A stretch of DNA of 64,000 bases from NCBI RefSeq assembly GCF_000350225.1, contig NW_005179382.1, positions 361,467 to 425,466 on the forward strand, read 5' to 3'. Below the pieces are notes generated by a model, which ran no database searches, was not told the DNA's origin, and saw nothing but the letters and a program-made list of their open reading frames with translations. Positions 44,600 to 53,779 of this stretch are shown here, piece after piece. The position numbers and the translations under genes were made by a program. The DNA is from Chondrus crispus. Taxonomy: Eukaryota; Rhodophyta; Florideophyceae; Gigartinales; Gigartinaceae. Numbering within the stretch: position 1 is the stretch's first letter; every line of letters starts with the position of its first letter.

Positions 44600-45886
44600 T
44601 TATTTCGCAAACAAGCGGCCTATCTTCTTCTTCGCCACTTCCGCATTGCCGCGAACAAGCTCTCCGAAAGTGAGCCCGGAAGATGCGTTTGAAAGCTCCG
44701 AAACGACATTATACTTCCTCACATACTCCTGGAGGGATGTTTTTCTGGTCACTTTCTTCGCTTTCTTCCTCTGGTGGGACCTCCTTGGCCCCGCCTGAAG
44801 TGGTAGAGCCCTCTTTTGCATCTCGAATGGTACAGGCGGGTTCAGAAGCCTCGGAATGGACATCTCCTCCCGCATTTTGTGCTGCTTGGGAAGAGGTTCC
44901 CCGTCTGCGTTTCTCTTAGTGACGGCCATGACTTCTCCGTCGTTCGCCTCGTCAATATAGGTGACCTGGGCATTCCCTGCACCTTCTATCGCAGGTGCTG
45001 TGGACTGAGTCGTGGCTCCTGCCCTCGGCAGTGCCGTTCTAAGCCTGGTCCAGCACGTCTCCTTTTCATGACCAAGCTTCTCACAATTCGAACAACGAGT
45101 GTCTCGGCGCAGATTAGAAGGGCATCGGCTGGCTCCACGCCCCGGTTCCCTGCAGAATGAGCAGGTTCGGACCTGGATACCTTGATCTGCTGTCTGATTC
45201 TTCTTTACCAACAAAGAAAGTTTTGCTAGCCGTTCTGCTAGCACGTCCACTTTCTTTTCGATCTTGTCCGGTTCCTGACGTCTTTCCGGTCTCTGTAGAA
45301 TGCGCTTAGGCGCCGGAGGCTGAGGTTGCCTAGCATTGTGTGCAGCCATAAAGGTTTTGCGGCCAGACACGAAGTCCTTAACGGCCTTCTTCAGCGCCCC
45401 GTACGAGGTAGGTGCCCCATACAAGACGAATTGTGACACGTCGGTGTGCTCCATGACTGCATTCCGGAGTAGTCCGAACTTGGCTTCAGGGTTGAACGCT
45501 GCTTTATTGAAGCGGCAATCCATCACGTTTAACGACGCGAGCACGTCGTTGCCGTCCAACCTACTCGCGACTGCGAGCCTGATGTTTTCTTCCGGTTCAG
45601 GGACTGACTCGAAACGGTCGAGCAATGCCTTCTTGACGGCTTGGTAGTCGCTGGCCGCCTCGTTCAGTCTACCGTCTTGGCTGTACGTGTCATAGTAGAA
45701 GTCGAATGCCTCCCCTTGCAGGTAGCACAGTAGCTCTCCGGCTTTGTCTTCGTCGGACTTGCCTTTCATTACGACGTTTTCGTAGACAAAGAAGAACTTG
45801 GCGACATCCGCCTCGTGCTTACCATCGAACACTAGGGAAGCGGGACCCGCCTGACTGTTGGCGTCGGCACTCCACAAGAGTACCAT
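44600..45886 (-). CDS. gag: Ty3/gypsy Gag with two zinc knuckles
   Basis: ATG at 45886-45884 (MVLLWSADANSQ), stop TAA at 44600. ~428 residues. The capsid-like part has KFFFVYENVVMKGKSDEDKA and KFGLLRNAVMEHTD, clearly homologous to the truncated element at 36965-38670. Two nucleocapsid knuckles: CSFCREPGRGASRC, where the zinc-binding His is Arg, and CSNCEKLGHEKETC, intact. The same frame runs past the TAA directly into the protease, so Gag and Pol are separated by one stop codon. The sister element has no stop at that exact position, so the TAA may be a mutation rather than programmed readthrough. Binds element RNA and forms the particle in this family. Confidence 0.9.
   Translation of the reverse strand: MVLLWSADANSQAGPASLVFDGKHEADVAKFFFVYENVVMKGKSDEDKAGELLCYLQGEAFDFYYDTYSQDGRLNEAASDYQAVKKALLDRFESVPEPEENIRLAVASRLDGNDVLASLNVMDCRFNKAAFNPEAKFGLLRNAVMEHTDVSQFVLYGAPTSYGALKKAVKDFVSGRKTFMAAHNARQPQPPAPKRILQRPERRQEPDKIEKKVDVLAERLAKLSLLVKKNQTADQGIQVRTCSFCREPGRGASRCPSNLRRDTRCSNCEKLGHEKETCWTRLRTALPRAGATTQSTAPAIEGAGNAQVTYIDEANDGEVMAVTKRNADGEPLPKQHKMREEMSIPRLLNPPVPFEMQKRALPLQAGPRRSHQRKKAKKVTRKTSLQEYVRKYNVVSELSNASSGLTFGELVRGNAEVAKKKIGRLFAK
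45872..45885 (-). promoter_or_regulatory. Primer-binding site of Ty3 element
   Basis: TGGTACTCTTGTGG on the - strand directly after the LTR. The tRNA whose 3' end would pair (..CCACAAGAGTACCA) is not one I can name. It is conserved exactly in the truncated sister element and overlaps the gag ATG. Confidence 0.7.
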
Positions 45887-46067
45887 GTTGGGGCGAAAAC
45901 GGGGTACGTCGTCCCGTGTCTTACCCGTGTGTGTTTTTTTGTGATGTCTCTGCCCTCGGCGGTGCAGGAAGACCGAAAAACACCGCATTTATACTCTTTT
46001 TGCGTACGGTCTACAATTACAAACTTAAACTTCCAATTACTTACACCAGTCCCAACCACGTATCACA
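45886..46067 (-). repeat. 5' LTR of Ty3 element
   Basis: 182 bp with TG/CA ends. It shares the interior blocks CGCATTTATACTCTTTTTGCG and GGTCTACAATTAC with the 3' copy. Confidence 0.93.
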
Positions 46068-47429
46068 GACTTCGCGAAAACAACCACGCACACAGAAGAG
46101 GAGTGAGATTGAGAAGCGCTGTCGCGCGTGGAGACTGCTGCACCCCAACCGAGCACGGAAGATCGGACTTCCAATCAAATTGAAAAAAAGAAAAGTCCTC
46201 CTGTTTTGGATGCTGGGGTTGTTGCGTCTGTATACACTTGTGTATGCGGGTGAAACTGTCCAGGGAGTATCGAGTGACATGCCGACACCTGGCATTCGAC
46301 CGAGCGTGCATTGTCCTACATATCGCCGACGGCCGGGTGAGAGTCTCATGACTTCTCGGCTATGTCTATTTCTCTTTTGCCCACCCATCCCCGTCAGGAC
46401 GCCCTTCCCTGTTCTTTCCTCACATGTCTATTCTCTGATATTGTTCTTTCTTTGTTTAATTTTCGATAGATAGTCAAGAGTACTCTCGCTACCGCTGATA
46501 TCTTGGGTGCGTGAGAGCTCCAACCGTAAACGACCATCTATCTTCACGCGTCAATGTACACTGTGTGTATAGGGGAAACTCCACGGGAAATAGCACGCGT
46601 TTGTAAGCACTTACTGACAGCCGGGCGTCTCGCTGTACCCGCCTCGCCGCCGACCCATAAGTAGTAGAAGCGAGCTGTTCTATCCCGCTACCTCTCCTCC
46701 CTATGTCTGTTTCTCTCCCACCCATCCCCGGCACTGCCGCCCTCGTGTCGTGTCTCCTTTTTCATCATGTCTTTTTCTCTTTCTTTGTTTTCCTTTTGAT
46801 TCTTTCGTCCTTTTTAATGTTTGATTCGTCCTGTTCTACTGTAGCGCTACTGTAGCATGTTGGATCCTGTTTAGCTGATGTCCCACTGACCATTCAACCA
46901 TCGTAAAACTACGAATAGTTTCACTTCTATACGTAGAAAGCCGTGAGCAATCGATTGAGATATTTTTTATTTAATTTCAACCACGTCGTTCTGAGATACG
47001 GCGCATTGTCTGGCGCCGTTACGCGGCAGCGCTGCACCCTGGCCCGTGTCAGAGATGTTTTTTCGAAATCTTTTGCATGTCCGATTTTTTTGTCACTGTC
47101 CGACAACATCGGCACCCCCCCCCCTTTACTGCTGATGCAAGCGGATCGGCGCTCGAAAACGGGCTGCACTTGCTTTCCATGATACACGATACCCTTCGAA
47201 GGGTACGAGAAAATGGTTTGAAAGTTATTCTTCACAGCACGATGCAGTTCGATGGCGAGGAAGGCAGTCCTTCCTGGTACAGTCGACCCTACGCATTAGT
47301 GCCGCCCTGTGTAAGGACTAATAATACGGCACTAATTCGGAGCGGCACAATCAGAAAGCAGAATCACTACCCGGCCAGAACTCTGTTGTTAGAGTCTGCT
47401 GTTGTTGCCTTTGACCCTGTCTCTCATGC
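46068..47429. other. Gene-free stretch with an imperfect duplication
   Basis: No conserved ORF. Segments at about 46230-46470 and 46550-46800 look like diverged tandem copies: both contain TGTGTATa/gGGG.GAAAC, GCCGGG, CTATGTCT.TTTCTC and CCCACCCATCCCC, then a TTTCTTTGTTT tract, about 320 bp apart. A C9 tract lies at 47116-47124. Confidence 0.5.
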
Positions 47430-47914
47430 CTAGTGTCTAGGTGACAAATGACCTCATATGAGGCCATTTGACCTCATATGAGGTCACTTTTCAACTTATT
47501 TTTTCTCTACTTGCGCTAGCCCAACAAGATGGAAAAAGATACTCTCGCCACCGCAGTTCACTTCTTCGTTGCGGAAGGGCGGAGTTTGGTGAGATCTGCA
47601 CCTCTTTTCCAGCCATTTTTAAAATTCCCAAAAAAGGAGCCTTTTTGACCAACCTCAAAACGTTTTATGTTGATTTCTTCGAAACCAAAACGCCTGTTTA
47701 AAAAGCCAACTCATCATGGAAACTTCATTTGATTCTTAGTCTCTCTGTGCATTGGAAACTGTCATCCCAATGTTTTGCAAGATGTTAATGCCGAGGGCAA
47801 ATACGTTAAAGAAATGGTGTCCAAACTGACTTTTTAAAGTTTCGATTTAATTTATATATTTTTTGCAAAAAAAACTGGCCTCATATGAGGTCAAATCTCT
47901 CGTCTAGACACTAG
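47430..47914. mobile_element. MITE with CTAGTGTCTAG terminal inverted repeats, copy 1
   Basis: 485 bp, begins CTAGTGTCTAG and ends CTAGACACTAG. Next to each end lies the palindrome GACCTCATATGAGGTC or a variant. No coding capacity. A second copy at 53572-55011 shares GATACTCTCGCCACCGC, CTTCGAAACCAAAACGCCT and the terminal repeats. The target duplication is not obvious because CTAG occurs in the repeat itself. Confidence 0.85.
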
Positions 47915-48415
47915 CTTCTAGAAAAGCTCGTTTTGCGGACCTCAAGTGCGATAAGGCATTGCTCACATCGCACTCCACACCCAGACTCTCCAAAGACCCA
48001 AACAACCTTGCTAGCACTACAGCACTCGGTACGGCCCGCCTCTCTGTAATTTCACACTCGTCTTCTGCCACACAATCATCCATCATAGCATCACTGGCAG
48101 ACTGATTCTGTAGCTCTCCGCCATAATGTATTGAATCGCAAGCATCACTAATAGAAGCTTCTGCCACAAGCTCATTAGTCTCGATCTCAATCCATTCCTC
48201 CACATCTTTCCTGCAGAATTCTGCAGTTTCTGCAAGGCCGTCTTCTGGCACCAGGCTCAGTCGGGAGAGAAACCCTACTATACCATCCACCATAGATTTA
48301 TCAATTTCTGTTTCATTTCGACCAACTATCCGACCTGCAGCAGATGCCCAACCTCGATTTTCTGTGCAATCGTAAGGCGCGTGCGCTTCGCTTTGGCGAT
48401 CTTTTCAGGATTCAT
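47915..48415 (-). pseudogene. CENP-B/Tigger-like transposase remnant, internally deleted
   Basis: ATG at 48415 opens MNPEKIAKAKRTRLTIAQKIEVGHL, which looks like the N-terminal HTH of CENP-B/Tigger transposases. It stops after ~29 codons. A second frame (to 47904) continues with an acidic region (EDGLAETAEFCRKDVEEWIE, DACDSIHYGG) typical of the C-terminal tail of such transposases. The DDE core is missing. The frame ends exactly in the MITE terminal repeat, so the MITE inserted at its 3' end. Confidence 0.5.
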
Positions 48416-48679
48416 GTTAGGGTCTTTGAGTGAGGTGCCATCACTTCACCAATAGAGCTGAGGCGCATGAGGAGTGGCCGATGACGACGTCGTGCAGGAC
48501 ACGTGGCAGAACCTGTGTCTGCCGGTTTTGGCGGCACTAATTCGAGGGTGGCAATAATGAAAGCGGCACTATTGCGCGTCCCCCCCCTGTATCAAGTATC
48601 CGCCTAAGGCAGCACTATTCCTCCCTGCTCTGAAGAGAATGAGCCCGTTGACCAGTTGCTGAGCAACCCCTGCGATTGA

Positions 48680-49098
48680 TCTCTCTAAGAGTCCTCGCTT
48701 CGAATCGGCATTGCGTCTGGTTTGCTGTGGGTATGACGTGACAACGTGTCGGAACCCCAGGTGTGAAGGCATTGTCTCGTATCCAAACTCCCTTCGATTC
48801 GGCGTTGCGTCTTGACTGGTGTGTTTGTATTGCAGACCCTGTGCTGAGACCCCCAAGAATGGGGTGCATATCGCGTATGACCCAAAAAATATACATCTAC
48901 AACCAGGGAGAACGCGCCCAAGAATAGTGCCAATGCAATTATCTCTCGCGTACCGGACCACATAGCGGATCTGGTACAGTACACCCATCTCCAGAGAATG
49001 TAAACCTCCAGGAGGACAGCGTGAGTATTGTTTGTGGGCCCGTGTGAAAAACAAAAACAAAAGGCTGCTTGCTATTCGAAGAAATCAGGCGATGAATT
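48680..49098 (+). repeat. Repeat R, copy 2 (uninterrupted)
   Basis: Homologous to 22741-22966 joined to 27140-27375. At the join it has a single ATAT (GGGTGCATATCGCG, about 48869-48882), giving an empty-site control for the piggyBac-like insertion. Confidence 0.88.
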
Positions 49099-49099
49099 G

Positions 49100-49223
49100 A
49101 TCTAGGCAGATCACGCAATATGGAAGCAGTGCAGTACTGCCGTGCCTATGCTGTAGGCTACAGCATGGGCACGGCAGTTTTAGGAAGTTGCATCCAAGCA
49201 ACTTCCCAAAACGCGTATAAAAC
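49100..49223 (+). repeat. Hairpin repeat H, copy 2, forming the promoter of the secreted-peptide gene
   Basis: Homologous in inverted orientation to 38992-39116. It contains a 43-base palindrome at 49136-49178 (one mismatch in 21-base arms) and GGAAGTTGC...GCAACTTCC at about 49183-49206. It ends in TATAAAA. Confidence 0.88.
49216..49222 (+). promoter_or_regulatory. TATA box of secreted-peptide gene
   Basis: TATAAAA, 112 bases upstream of the ATG at 49334, with no other ATG in between. It lies inside the conserved part of hairpin repeat H. Confidence 0.7.
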
Positions 49224-49333
49224 CGTTGCGCTAGAGAAGCGAAATCTCCCCACTCATCCCTCTTCCCTGCAACAGCATATCATCTCCAACAGCAAACCGT
49301 TTCTCACTTCAGCAAATTCTTTCCCTCTGCACT

Positions 49334-49687
49334 ATGAAGTTCTCTCTCGCCATCTGCCTCCTTGTCTGTCTTCTGGCCGTAGTTGCGGCTGTTCCGGCGA
49401 AGCCTCGCCTTCCCAAGCTTGGAGAGGCTATCCGCCAGGACGATGAAGACTTCTTTCGGTGTAAGTGTTCTATCATCCAGGAAATGTTTTTGGGGGACAA
49501 GGGAAATCTGCAACTCACACCAGAAACTCGCGACTTTGTGCCCGCTGCCTCGTCTTGAATTTGTTTCACTTCTTGTTCTTTGCTTTCATTAGGTTATGAT
49601 AACGTGCGCCAGGGATACGAATTCTGCTGTTTTGAGGGGTGGCCCCCGGGCTTCCCTCCCTGCGAAGCCATAGACATATCGTTTTAG
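49334..49687 (+). CDS. Small secreted Cys-rich protein, one intron (73 aa after splicing)
   Basis: Exon 1 is 49334-49460 and exon 2 is 49593-49687; the intron is 49461-49592 (GTAAGT ... pyrimidine tract TTCATTAG, 132 nt, phase 1). The joined length, 222 nt, is divisible by three. Residues 1-22 form a clear signal peptide (MKFSLAICLLVCLLAVVAAV). The mature part is ~50 residues with four cysteines: one at the exon junction, a CC pair and one in PPC near the end. Without splicing the frame stops at 49558 and lacks the Cys-rich tail. I recognise no family; size, signal and cysteines suggest a secreted defence-type, wall or signalling peptide (inference). Confidence 0.75.
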
Positions 49688-50423
49688 GTCTACTCTCGTC
49701 ATCTCGGAAGTTGCCGCTGACCTCTTCCTTTCTTAAGTTTCTTTGAAAAGCATTTAGTCACCCGACATTACGCAGCGCACGAACCAGAGAGATCTCGTAA
49801 ACAAAATTAGAATTTGCGGCCGTTGTGCCCACCTCCCTTTCTGAGATTCATTCGTACACGCCACTCAGTGGAGTAGTGCTCTTGATGCATTGTCGTTCAG
49901 ACTTGGTGCAATATGGACACATGCTGGTGCAACAGCTCTTGCGAAAGTTTCTCAGTAGACACATTTCCATGTTTGCCACTAGAGTGCTGAGAGAACAGTG
50001 CCTGTCGACATGTAGTATTCATCAGTATGCATATGCCTCCACGACTTGTAGAGGATTGGATCCTAAGTTGCAAACGGTCCTGAACGAGGAGAGCACTAGT
50101 GTCAGGTGGCACCGACATTCTGTGAAGCGATGTATCCCCGTGTAGTCCTCTGATCTCTTTCTACCAGCCAAACGTAGTGTAAGCGGTGGTCGGAGCCTTT
50201 AGTTAGGGTCCTGCGCTGTTCTCTAAACCATTGAGGCAGTGGCACGTGGACAATGTCCCGGCGATGCCTTCACACTGTCCGCAGAAATGCTTCTCTCTGG
50301 CTGTTTCCGCTCTAGTTACTCCAGCACCCCATTTGCATGCAAATTTTGCTTATCTTGACTTCCATCTCGGCTTTCCCTCTCCCCGCCCAACCCCCTCTCC
50401 AGCGCTCCCCATCATCTGCCACC
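49688..50423. other. Intergenic region between two host genes
   Basis: No conserved ORF. Its right end holds the pyrimidine-rich leader of the M41-like gene (CTTTCCCTCTCCCCGCCC near 50371-50388). Confidence 0.5.
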
Positions 50424-51698
50424 ATGACCTCCCCAACCCCAGCCTTTCTGCCCGTTCCCAGTTTACCCCTCCTCCGCCCTCTTCGCCCTCTTCGCCCTCT
50501 TTGCCCTCTTCGCCGCGTCCGATCCCACGTAACCGCCTGCACCCCCTCCACTACCCCGCTCTCTCGCGCCTTGTCCCAGATCCACTCCTACCGCAACGCT
50601 TCCGAACCCACTCCCGACTCTCGCGCCTTCGCCATCCGCCTCATCAACGACGTCGCCACCTCTCCCCTGACTTCTGAACAGCCCCCCACTTCCCCCAATT
50701 TCAGCTCCCTCTTTCAAGCTCTTCGCTCCGCTTCCCTTCTCACCGCCTTCTCCGCCTACCGCCCCAAAGCCGGTGACCCACCTTCCCTCCGCAAAGCAGT
50801 CTCCCCTGACCGCCTCGCCGCCCAGGCAGGTCTTCCCATCTCCGCCCTCTCGCCAAAGCGCTCCACCCTCATTGCATGGCAGGCTGCCGGTGTCGTCGCC
50901 GTCGTCGCCGTCGTCCAGCTCTCGCGTCTCTTGGCGCTCGAGCATCTCGCGAAACCAGCCGTGCTCGCTGCTGGCGCTTTTCTGCTCACGGACCAGCTTG
51001 CGCTTCGTGGTGCCACTTTCGAAGCTGTGTATAGAACCCTTTTCCCGGCATACGCGGAAAAGGTCCTCAAGCATGAGGCCGGCCATTTTCTAGCCGCATA
51101 TCTGCACGGACTCGCGGTGCGAGGGTACGTCCTTTCGGCCGGAGAAGCGCTGCGTGCGGGCATTCCAGGGCAAGCAGGGACTCTATTCGAGGATGAGGGC
51201 TTGTACGAGGAGCTGAGGAGCGGAATTTTGAGCGGCCGCGCTATTGACAGATTCAGCATTGTCAGCATGGCGGGTATTGCGGCAGAGGCGATTCATTACG
51301 GAGAGGCAGAGGGAGGGGAGAGTGATGTGGCCTCACTGATACGCATGCTGACCAGTTTGAATCCACCCTGGAAGGTACGGGCTGTAAAGGATCAGGCAAG
51401 GTGGGCTGTGTTGGAAGCTGTGCTGTTATTGCGACAAAATGTGAAGGCCTTTGACGCGTTATGCGAGGCAATGAGAGAAAGAAAGAGTCTGGGGGAGTGT
51501 ATTTTGGTGATCGAAGAAAACTTTGTCCCACTGAAACTGGAAGGGGTGGAGAAGGGAGATGAAAGCGAGAAGGAAGTAGACTTGGGAACAGTGGGAGACG
51601 ATAAGGCGTCGCAAGAAGAGTTCAATAAGAGGGAAAGGGCAATTGTTGCGGAGCTTGAGCGAATTAAGCAACAAGTCGAAAGTATGGAAAAGGAGTAA
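50424..51698 (+). CDS. FtsH/M41-like zinc metallopeptidase without AAA domain, probably plastid-targeted (424 aa)
   Basis: The start is chosen at 50424 because GCCACCATGA is a Kozak-type context; an ATG 29 codons upstream is in frame but in poor context. The N-terminal ~60 residues are rich in Pro, Leu, Arg, Ser and Thr with few acids, like a chloroplast transit peptide. Two hydrophobic segments (about 152-169 and 175-190) may span a membrane. HEAGH at 217-221 is the zinc-binding motif of M41 peptidases. GIAAEAIHYGEAEGGESD supplies the third zinc ligand, D301 in ESDVAS, in the family position. A C-terminal Glu/Lys/Arg coiled coil closes the protein. FtsH's AAA ATPase domain is absent, as in the plant M41-like proteins of plastids, so it cannot unfold substrates on its own. 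Single exon, stop at 51696-51698. Confidence 0.85.
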   Translation: MTSPTPAFLPVPSLPLLRPLRPLRPLCPLRRVRSHVTACTPSTTPLSRALSQIHSYRNASEPTPDSRAFAIRLINDVATSPLTSEQPPTSPNFSSLFQALRSASLLTAFSAYRPKAGDPPSLRKAVSPDRLAAQAGLPISALSPKRSTLIAWQAAGVVAVVAVVQLSRLLALEHLAKPAVLAAGAFLLTDQLALRGATFEAVYRTLFPAYAEKVLKHEAGHFLAAYLHGLAVRGYVLSAGEALRAGIPGQAGTLFEDEGLYEELRSGILSGRAIDRFSIVSMAGIAAEAIHYGEAEGGESDVASLIRMLTSLNPPWKVRAVKDQARWAVLEAVLLLRQNVKAFDALCEAMRERKSLGECILVIEENFVPLKLEGVEKGDESEKEVDLGTVGDDKASQEEFNKRERAIVAELERIKQQVESMEKE

Positions 51699-53571
51699 CC
51701 ATGCCGTGTTCTCATGCATGCGGATTGATTTGGATTCTGAGGAAAGCGCAATAGGCTGTGCCTGAGGTCAAGCCCAAGTCTCGTCCATTTTTTTTTTTTT
51801 TTTGTTTCTTCTAAGAAGGCCACTTTTCTATTTATTTGAGTTGCAGGCATGGGTTCAGTGCCAAACTGCAGGCAGTGCGCATACCGCACGTGACTCCGTT
51901 TGAGGGAATGCCTTTGTTCATAACGTCAGCAGTCTGTGTAGTTGCTGAAATGGGTCATTTGGCCGCGACATTATCATCTCAAACATACGAGGTTCCATTG
52001 CGGAGGCCCCACAGTTGACAGCGAGCTCTTATCACCAGCTCAGCTTCCAATGCTGACAGTCTCACTTGATACCAGGTGGGGCTTTGTGAATACACCTTTG
52101 AACAGATAGGAGAGAAGAAATGCGAGGACGATTTATTTTTGCGGCCAATCATCGTTTTAGAATGAGAATCTCGGATACAAAGACAGCGGTTTGTCCAAGC
52201 CCGATAGACAAAGATTATGCTTCCCTAACCTTTACAAGAAGGGTTTTTTTTCGGTGGTGCTAGAACGCGTTGACCGTTTCTGGCCACAATACTGCCCTGG
52301 AAAAGAAGCGTCACGGTAGTGTTTCCGAAGGAGGAGCGCTAGAACTGGGATCTTGTCCAGCCGGAAGAGACCACGAATGGATCTATCGCTATGCACACGT
52401 GATATACATCGCCGCCCATTATCTCTTGACACCGATCTTCTCTCAGCGACCTAAAGCTTTACAGCTCCCGTTCTTCGTCCGCTTCTTCACAATTCTACCG
52501 CTGCACTCATTAAAGGATTTCCGTTCCTATTAATCACTACTACACTAAGCGCCTTTCTCCAAGATAAAACGTCGCACAGTCTTCAAACTACTGTACTCTC
52601 AATCTCGTCACTGAGCGTGCCTTTATGCCTAGTTTTTCCTCAACCTTCATCTCCCTCTTGCATACATGCCCTGCCCCATGTCTGTCTGCCAGCCACTCAC
52701 AGTCTATTCCCTCTCCTCCGACGTGTATCCTCCTTCTGCAGGGCTTCTAGTGTCTTCGGGCGGCATGTACTTCCATGTTGGATTTCTGCCTAGTGAGCTC
52801 TATAGTTACACGCTGGTGGAGGCTCCGCTTGCCCATAGTTCTCGCTGCTGTAGAGTTTTTGCATGTCGTCTCTCTGCCACATGTAAGGAAGCATGTCCCT
52901 GGAGGATTCATACACGTGGTGGAACTGCGATCTGCCGGCGTGAAAAGATATCTTCCACTGTTTGTTGTTAAAAGGCTATGCAATGCCACATTCTTCGCGG
53001 ACATGGGGAGATGCTTTTCGCAAGGAGAGCAATTTGACGTATGTACAGTAGCAGGATGTGTTGAAAGAATTTGTGTGTGTGCGGTTGGCAGACATCCGCC
53101 AAAAAGGCGCTGACTGACGTCCTTGCAGTCTGCCGTCATTATAGTCTGTCGTCAGTCGGGAGGGGGGAGGCCCAGTGGCGTTTTCGAGGCCCCGTGAGTC
53201 TCTTTGAACGCATGCCATTCAACTCAACCCCGCACTCTAGTCACTTGACATTATGCCTCGGGGGACAGCAAAGCCGCAAATGCTTCTAGAGAGAAACCCA
53301 AGAAGTCACTTCATGCTACCTTTTGCTGTGTGCTTTTCGCTGATTCTATTTCTTGTAGATCTCCAACTATCACCCCCAGAGAATCATCACATGATGATAA
53401 GGAGACCAACATAGGTATTCCTTGCCATTCACAAGCGCCATTTATGTCAATACGCTTTGGTTGCAGATATCAGGGAAGCGAAAGTTAAAAGACGAAGTCC
53501 ACATGGTACTGCCCGCATTCAGTCTCACTTCTTTCCCTCTTTACGCAGCAAGAAGTATCTGCTAGTATCTA
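51699..53571. other. Gene-free stretch
   Basis: Contains a T run (about 51788-51803) just after the peptidase gene. The ORFs at 52-53.3 kb overlap one another on both strands and match nothing I know. Confidence 0.5.
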
Positions 53572-53779
53572 GATGACAAGTGACCTCATATGGAGTTGCT
53601 TTTCAACTAACTTTTATGGACTTATTCTTTTTCGATGAGAATGAGAACGATACCCTCGCCACCGCATTTGACTTGTGCGTTGCGGAAATATACATATTTT
53701 CGTGAGAAATGTATGTGCCTTCCTGTCGTTTTAGAAATGCCTAGCATAGAAGCTTTTTTAAGCCACCTTGAAACATTGT

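Larger units (their letters stand above)
39326..46067 (-). mobile_element. Ty3/gypsy LTR retrotransposon with decayed gag-pol and an intact opposite-strand gene
   Basis: 6,742 bp between two 182-bp LTRs. The - strand carries gag, protease, RT, RNase H and integrase in Ty3 order; there is no chromodomain. Between integrase and the 3' LTR lies a + strand gene (39858-41006). The LTRs differ at roughly 18-20 positions, so the insertion is old. The flanks (AGCCC and GACTT) do not match, so the target duplication has decayed or an end has recombined. Confidence 0.9.
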
